From Bacteroidales bacterium (GTDB lineage: Bacteria > Bacteroidota > Bacteroidia > Bacteroidales > UBA932), in assembly GCA_017428945.1 (NCBI GenBank), contig JAFRPW010000008.1, positions 33,662 to 97,661 on the forward strand: a stretch of 64,000 bases of DNA, given 5' to 3'. Positions 60,947 through 64,000 of this stretch are shown one piece after another. The notes beneath the pieces are model-generated. The model was given only the letters and a program-made list of their open reading frames with translations, did no database searches and was not told where the DNA came from. Made by a program: the position numbers and the translations under genes. Positions within the stretch are counted from its first letter, which is position 1, and every line of letters begins with the position of its first letter.

Positions 60947-62076
60947 GCTCTGGTGTCTTTAAGTATCTGGTCTACAACTTTGAAGGCGCTGTTTATGGCC
61001 ATTCCGCCGGCATATCCAAGACCGGGTGAAGAATAGCCAAGGATGCCTCCGGCAGCATAGAGGTTGGTGTACGGAACGCCGCCCGATATGGCGTGAAGGT
61101 CCTGATCCACCTTCACTCCGAACTCCATGTAAGGCTGCCGGCCCATGAAGTCCGGATTGTACCAGGCGTTACGGTCTTCGGGATATTCTATATCCAGGCC
61201 GAATACGGGCTCGAATATGCGTGAAGGGGTGGATGTTAGGCCTTTTGAGAAGAATCCGCCGCTGGAGAGGATGAAACTGCGGCCCTCCAGATAATGGCTC
61301 TCAAGATTCTTCGTGGCTACGCTGTGAACGGTGTTGTCGTGCACGTGTGCCTTTATAACCTGGTCTCCCATGAGGTATGTTCCTCCAAGGACCTCGTAGC
61401 GGCGGCGCAGCTGAATGATTGTGCGCACGCCTGGAACGGAAGGAGGAAGTGTTCCGGTAAAGACCACCTTGGCGGGGATGGCCTCACGTATGCGTCCCGG
61501 GACAGTGGTGTCCTGAAGGCCGAACACCTGGGGGAGGATTACGGCGTCCTCGTCCTTGAGAAGCATCCTTATCTCCTGGACCACCTTTTCCCAGATGCGG
61601 TCCATGGTTCGGGCAATCTGGACAGAGCGCATTTCGCTTGGGCTCTGGCGCAGGTGCTCCATTTCCGGAAGACGTATAAAGCGGATGCGGGTCTGGATAC
61701 CGGCATTTTCCAGGCCCTCGGCTATGAAGGAGGAGAAGAAATCGTGGTATCCCATAAAGTTGACCACAAGGGCCTTGCTGGCGAATTTGGCCTCGGGGAA
61801 AATGTCCAGGTCTTCCAGGGAAAGGAAGCTCTTGCGGAAGTTTCCCATGGGAAGGAGGCTCACCCCTTCCTTATAATGTACGCGCACGCCCGCCTCCGCG
61901 AAGGTATCGGCCACCAGCGGGGGGAGCTCGCTTATGGATTCAAATGCTCCGGAGAAAAAATGGAGGGCATTCTGGCCGGAACTTACTATTATGGTAGACT
62001 GTCCGGCTTTCTGGAGATTGATTCCGGCAAGCAGGCCTGTGAGGCCGCCGCCTATAATGACGGTATCGTGTTTCAT
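60943..62076 (-). CDS. glpB: Anaerobic glycerol-3-phosphate dehydrogenase subunit B
   Basis: GlpB joins GlpA and GlpC in the membrane-bound enzyme. This 377-residue protein has an N-terminal dinucleotide-binding motif (DTVIIGGGLTGLLAGINLQKAG, 4-25), a middle substrate/FMN part and LESHYLEGRSFILSSGGFFSKGL, and a C-terminal NLYAAGGILGYSSPGLGYAGGMAINSAF FAD-type region. It overlaps glpC and glpA by 4 bases each. Confidence 0.95.
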   Translation of the reverse strand: MKHDTVIIGGGLTGLLAGINLQKAGQSTIIVSSGQNALHFFSGAFESISELPPLVADTFAEAGVRVHYKEGVSLLPMGNFRKSFLSLEDLDIFPEAKFASKALVVNFMGYHDFFSSFIAEGLENAGIQTRIRFIRLPEMEHLRQSPSEMRSVQIARTMDRIWEKVVQEIRMLLKDEDAVILPQVFGLQDTTVPGRIREAIPAKVVFTGTLPPSVPGVRTIIQLRRRYEVLGGTYLMGDQVIKAHVHDNTVHSVATKNLESHYLEGRSFILSSGGFFSKGLTSTPSRIFEPVFGLDIEYPEDRNAWYNPDFMGRQPYMEFGVKVDQDLHAISGGVPYTNLYAAGGILGYSSPGLGYAGGMAINSAFKVVDQILKDTRA

Positions 62077-63668
62077 AGGCCAAGCACGTGTTTATATACC
62101 CACTGTGTGTATTCCGCTTCCCTCAGGGTATCTCCCCAGCCAATGGGGAAGTTGCCCTTCCAGCGTTCCTGGAGGAAGTCCTTGAGGTCTTCCCTTTCCT
62201 TGTCCACGCAGCCGTGAGCCTTTGCAAGAAGGCCGGCGGCGCGGCATGCGCAGAACTCTCCCTGGCATGGACCCATTCCTATGCGCGTGCGCCTTCGAAG
62301 GTCCGTGAGGGTGCTCACGTCCAGCCTGTCGATTGCAGAATTGATCTCACCTACCGATACCTCTTCGCATTCGCAGATGAGGGAATCGTCATAGCGGTCG
62401 TTTTCCTTGAAGCGTGCGGCGCGGGTGCCAAGGCGTGCGGCCGTAGCCTTCTGGACTATGGAAGGGGACTCCCATATCTGCCTGGCAACGTCCTTGTAGG
62501 ATTTTTCTTCCGATCCGGGCAGGGGAGTGACCGCGGTTTCGCACTTCTTGTCCACCCCCAGCTTCTTGCAGACAAGGTCTGTAACCTGCTCTGCCATGAG
62601 CCGGTATGTCATCAGCTTGCCGCCGGTGATGGTTACGAAGCCCTTGACGCCGTCGCGGGTCTCGTGGTCCAGGCAGACTATGCCGCGGGAGATGTTCCTG
62701 CCGGTGGGGTCGTTGTCAGCGCTCACAAGGGGGCGGACGCCGGCATAGGCCCTGAGAATGCGGGTGCTGGACAGCGAGGGCGCCAGTTTGGATCCTTCGG
62801 AGATGAGGAGGTTTACCTCGTCCGGGGTGACGGCGACGTTGTCGCACTCTTCAAAGGGGATCCGGTCCGATGTGGTGCCTATTATGCACACGGTGTCTCC
62901 CGGGACCAGGATATCGGCATTTGCCGGCTTGCGGCAGCGGTTGATGACAACGTTGTTCACCCTGTGCGCAAACACCAGGAGGGCGCCCTTGCTGGGGAAC
63001 ATCCCTATGTTCACGCCGGCCATCTGCGCCATCTTGTGCCCCCAGATGCCGGCGGCGTTTACCGTTACGGGGGCATAGTAATCGGCAGTTTCACCGGTCT
63101 GTATATTGCACGTGTGTACGCCTTTTATGGTATCTCCTTCGCGGATGAAGCCGGTGACCTCGGTGTACAGGCGCACCTGGCCGCCCTTGAGTTTGGCGTC
63201 AAGGAGGTTTGCGGCGCTTAGGCGGAACGGGTCCACGCTGCCGTCAGGGACGCGTACTGCGCCTATCAGGTCCGGGTTCACAGACGGCTCAAGCCTGCGC
63301 GCCTGTTCAGGGTCGATGACGTCCGCCCTTATGCCTGCGGCGCGGCATGCTTCTACAAAGTTTGCCTGATAGCCAAGGTCGTCCTCCGGGAGGGTGATGA
63401 AAAGTCCGTCCGTCTCGTCCACGCAGTGGGCTGCGATGCGGCGCAGGATCATGTTCTCGCTGATGCACTCGCGTGCGCTCTCGGGATCGTTTACGGCATA
63501 TCTTGCTCCGGAATGAAGCAGGCCGTGGTTTCTTCCGGTTGCACCGGTGGCAATGTCCGATTTTTCTATAAGCAGCGTCCTCAGCCCTCGCATGGCGCAG
63601 TCTCTCTGCGTTCCGGCACCGGTTATTCCGCCACCTATAATAATAACGTCAAATTCGTTTGGGTTCAT
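62073..63668 (-). CDS. glpA: Anaerobic glycerol-3-phosphate dehydrogenase subunit A
   Basis: GlpA is the FAD subunit that oxidises glycerol-3-phosphate to dihydroxyacetone phosphate. From the ATG at 63668 it has 531 residues, with DVIIIGGGITGAGTQRDCAMRG (FAD site), TGRNHGLLHSGARYA, GSVDPFRLSAANLLDAK and the C-terminal cysteine-rich BFD-like domain (CECEEVSVGEIN...RTRIGMGPCQGEFCACRAAGLL, about 440-500). The longer frame to 63695 contains the promoter region. It leads the glpABCT operon; promoter at 63693-63724. Confidence 0.96.
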   Translation of the reverse strand: MNPNEFDVIIIGGGITGAGTQRDCAMRGLRTLLIEKSDIATGATGRNHGLLHSGARYAVNDPESARECISENMILRRIAAHCVDETDGLFITLPEDDLGYQANFVEACRAAGIRADVIDPEQARRLEPSVNPDLIGAVRVPDGSVDPFRLSAANLLDAKLKGGQVRLYTEVTGFIREGDTIKGVHTCNIQTGETADYYAPVTVNAAGIWGHKMAQMAGVNIGMFPSKGALLVFAHRVNNVVINRCRKPANADILVPGDTVCIIGTTSDRIPFEECDNVAVTPDEVNLLISEGSKLAPSLSSTRILRAYAGVRPLVSADNDPTGRNISRGIVCLDHETRDGVKGFVTITGGKLMTYRLMAEQVTDLVCKKLGVDKKCETAVTPLPGSEEKSYKDVARQIWESPSIVQKATAARLGTRAARFKENDRYDDSLICECEEVSVGEINSAIDRLDVSTLTDLRRRTRIGMGPCQGEFCACRAAGLLAKAHGCVDKEREDLKDFLQERWKGNFPIGWGDTLREAEYTQWVYKHVLGL

Positions 63669-63692
63669 ATTAGGTCTTAGCGTTACAATCAT

Positions 63693-63724
63693 CAAAGTTA
63701 GTCATAACAACCCAAAAAAACAAA
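63693..63724 (-). promoter_or_regulatory. Promoter of the glp operon
   Basis: On the minus strand TTTG (63724-63721), a 20-base spacer, TAACTTTG (63700-63693). The transcript would start near 63687 and have a leader of about 19 bases before the ATG at 63668. Confidence 0.65.
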
Positions 63725-63758
63725 AAGAGATACTTTTTTGAAAAAAAGTGAAAAATAT

Positions 63759-63789
63759 TTTGGCATTTCAAAAAATGTTCTTACCTTTG
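63759..63789 (+). promoter_or_regulatory. Promoter of the rRNA operon
   Basis: TTTG (63759-63762), 19 bases, TACCTTTG (63782-63789): a match to the Bacteroidota consensus. The transcript would start near 63795, about 185 bases before mature 16S. Confidence 0.75.
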
Positions 63790-63793
63790 CAGT

Positions 63794-63979
63794 CCCGCTT
63801 GAAAAAAGAGCGGGAATTTTTACGCCCTTGACGGAAACGCCGGGCAAATTAAAAGTTCATTGAAAAGACTGAAAGGAAAGTACAAGCAAGTACCGAGAAA
63901 TTGTAACAATTTCAAGAATACGAGCGTCAGTTTCTTAGGAAACTAAGTGCCTGGACAAGCTTAGATTTATAAAAAATAT
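63794..63979 (+). ncRNA. 16S rRNA leader with two small hairpins
   Basis: CCCGCT (63794-63799) pairs with AGCGGG (63809-63814), followed by AATTTTT: a hairpin right at the 5' end of the transcript. A second hairpin CTTAG-GAAA-CTAAG (63934-63947) has a GNRA-type tetraloop; an alternative pairing AGTTTC/GAAACT (63929-63944) excludes it. The processing partner strand lies beyond the window. Confidence 0.5.
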
Positions 63980-64000
63980 ACAATGAAGAGTTTGATCCTG
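63980..64000 (+). rRNA. 16S ribosomal RNA, 5' end only
   Basis: ACAATGAAGAGTTTGATCCTG matches the start of Bacteroidota 16S rRNA (universal primer 27F region, AGAGTTTGATCCTG). The rest runs past the right edge. Confidence 0.95.

Noticed and set aside
62088-63221. 377-codon frame opposite glpA
   Set aside because: glpA is certain from its motifs and operon; the opposite frame has no domain.

Overview
The window is a stretch of a Bacteroidales-type chromosome (phylum Bacteroidota). The signs are: promoters with the Bacteroidota -7 box TAnnTTTG, several with TTTG 19 bases upstream; a TonB-dependent receptor paired with a DUF4249 lipoprotein; a FISUMP-type lipoprotein; a DUF4290 gene next to ftsK and a LolA-like gene; a reverse rubrerythrin; and a 16S rRNA 5' end of the Bacteroides type at the right edge. 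The codon use of most genes is GC-rich, so an uncultured gut Bacteroidales lineage is plausible, but the sequence alone does not fix the genus.

Layout. (1) 1-8,670 is accessory DNA. It is visibly more AT-rich and is bounded on the right by a tyrosine integrase. It holds a possible defence module (small HARE-like winged-helix protein, WYL regulator, AAA ATPase running off the left edge), a large secreted MORN-like protein, a decayed insertion sequence with intact ends, and a GNAT/SGNH gene pair. (2) 8,796-18,431 holds a zinc peptidase, a Na/Pi symporter, a YgjP-like peptidase, an NfeD-flotillin pair, a small Xre regulator, recQ, a MATE exporter and queD-queE. (3) 18,469-28,910 holds DUF4290-ftsK-lolA, an ApbE lipoprotein, a ComEC-core protein, ackA-ptb-tpiA and a XerD-like recombinase. 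(4) 28,944-38,260 holds an M49 lipoprotein divergent from a clostripain-like lipoprotein, then sppA, an AddB-like nuclease, the L25 gene with a structured leader, and pth. (5) 38,453-53,658 holds rubrerythrin, the DUF4249/TonB receptor pair, an overlapping operon (pepC-like, pssA, S9 peptidase, manA, S4 protein), a three-gene operon (unknown lipoprotein, 3'-5' exonuclease, RlmI-like methyltransferase), a ClC channel and a small acidic protein. (6) 53,664-63,668 holds a YgiQ radical SAM protein, tex, and an operon glpA-glpB-glpC-glpT plus a Dpm1-like glycosyltransferase. (7) 63,669-64,000 holds divergent promoters for glp and for an rRNA operon, whose leader and first 21 or so bases of 16S are present.

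How the genes work together. GlpT imports glycerol-3-phosphate and GlpABC oxidises it anaerobically. Acetate kinase with a Ptb-type acyltransferase gives substrate-level ATP. QueD and QueE are two steps of 7-deazaguanine synthesis. Secreted or lipid-anchored peptidases (M49, C11, S9, C1B-like, SppA) suggest strong peptide use.

Most notable observations: a small palindromic repeat present once before xerD and once read in frame inside ftsK; two divergent spacers of exactly 40 bp in which the -7 boxes nearly touch all four start codons, predicting leaderless or near-leaderless mRNAs; three GGGCCC palindromes in the integrase leader; and the edge-truncated HARE/WYL/ATPase module. No tRNA gene or CRISPR array was seen.
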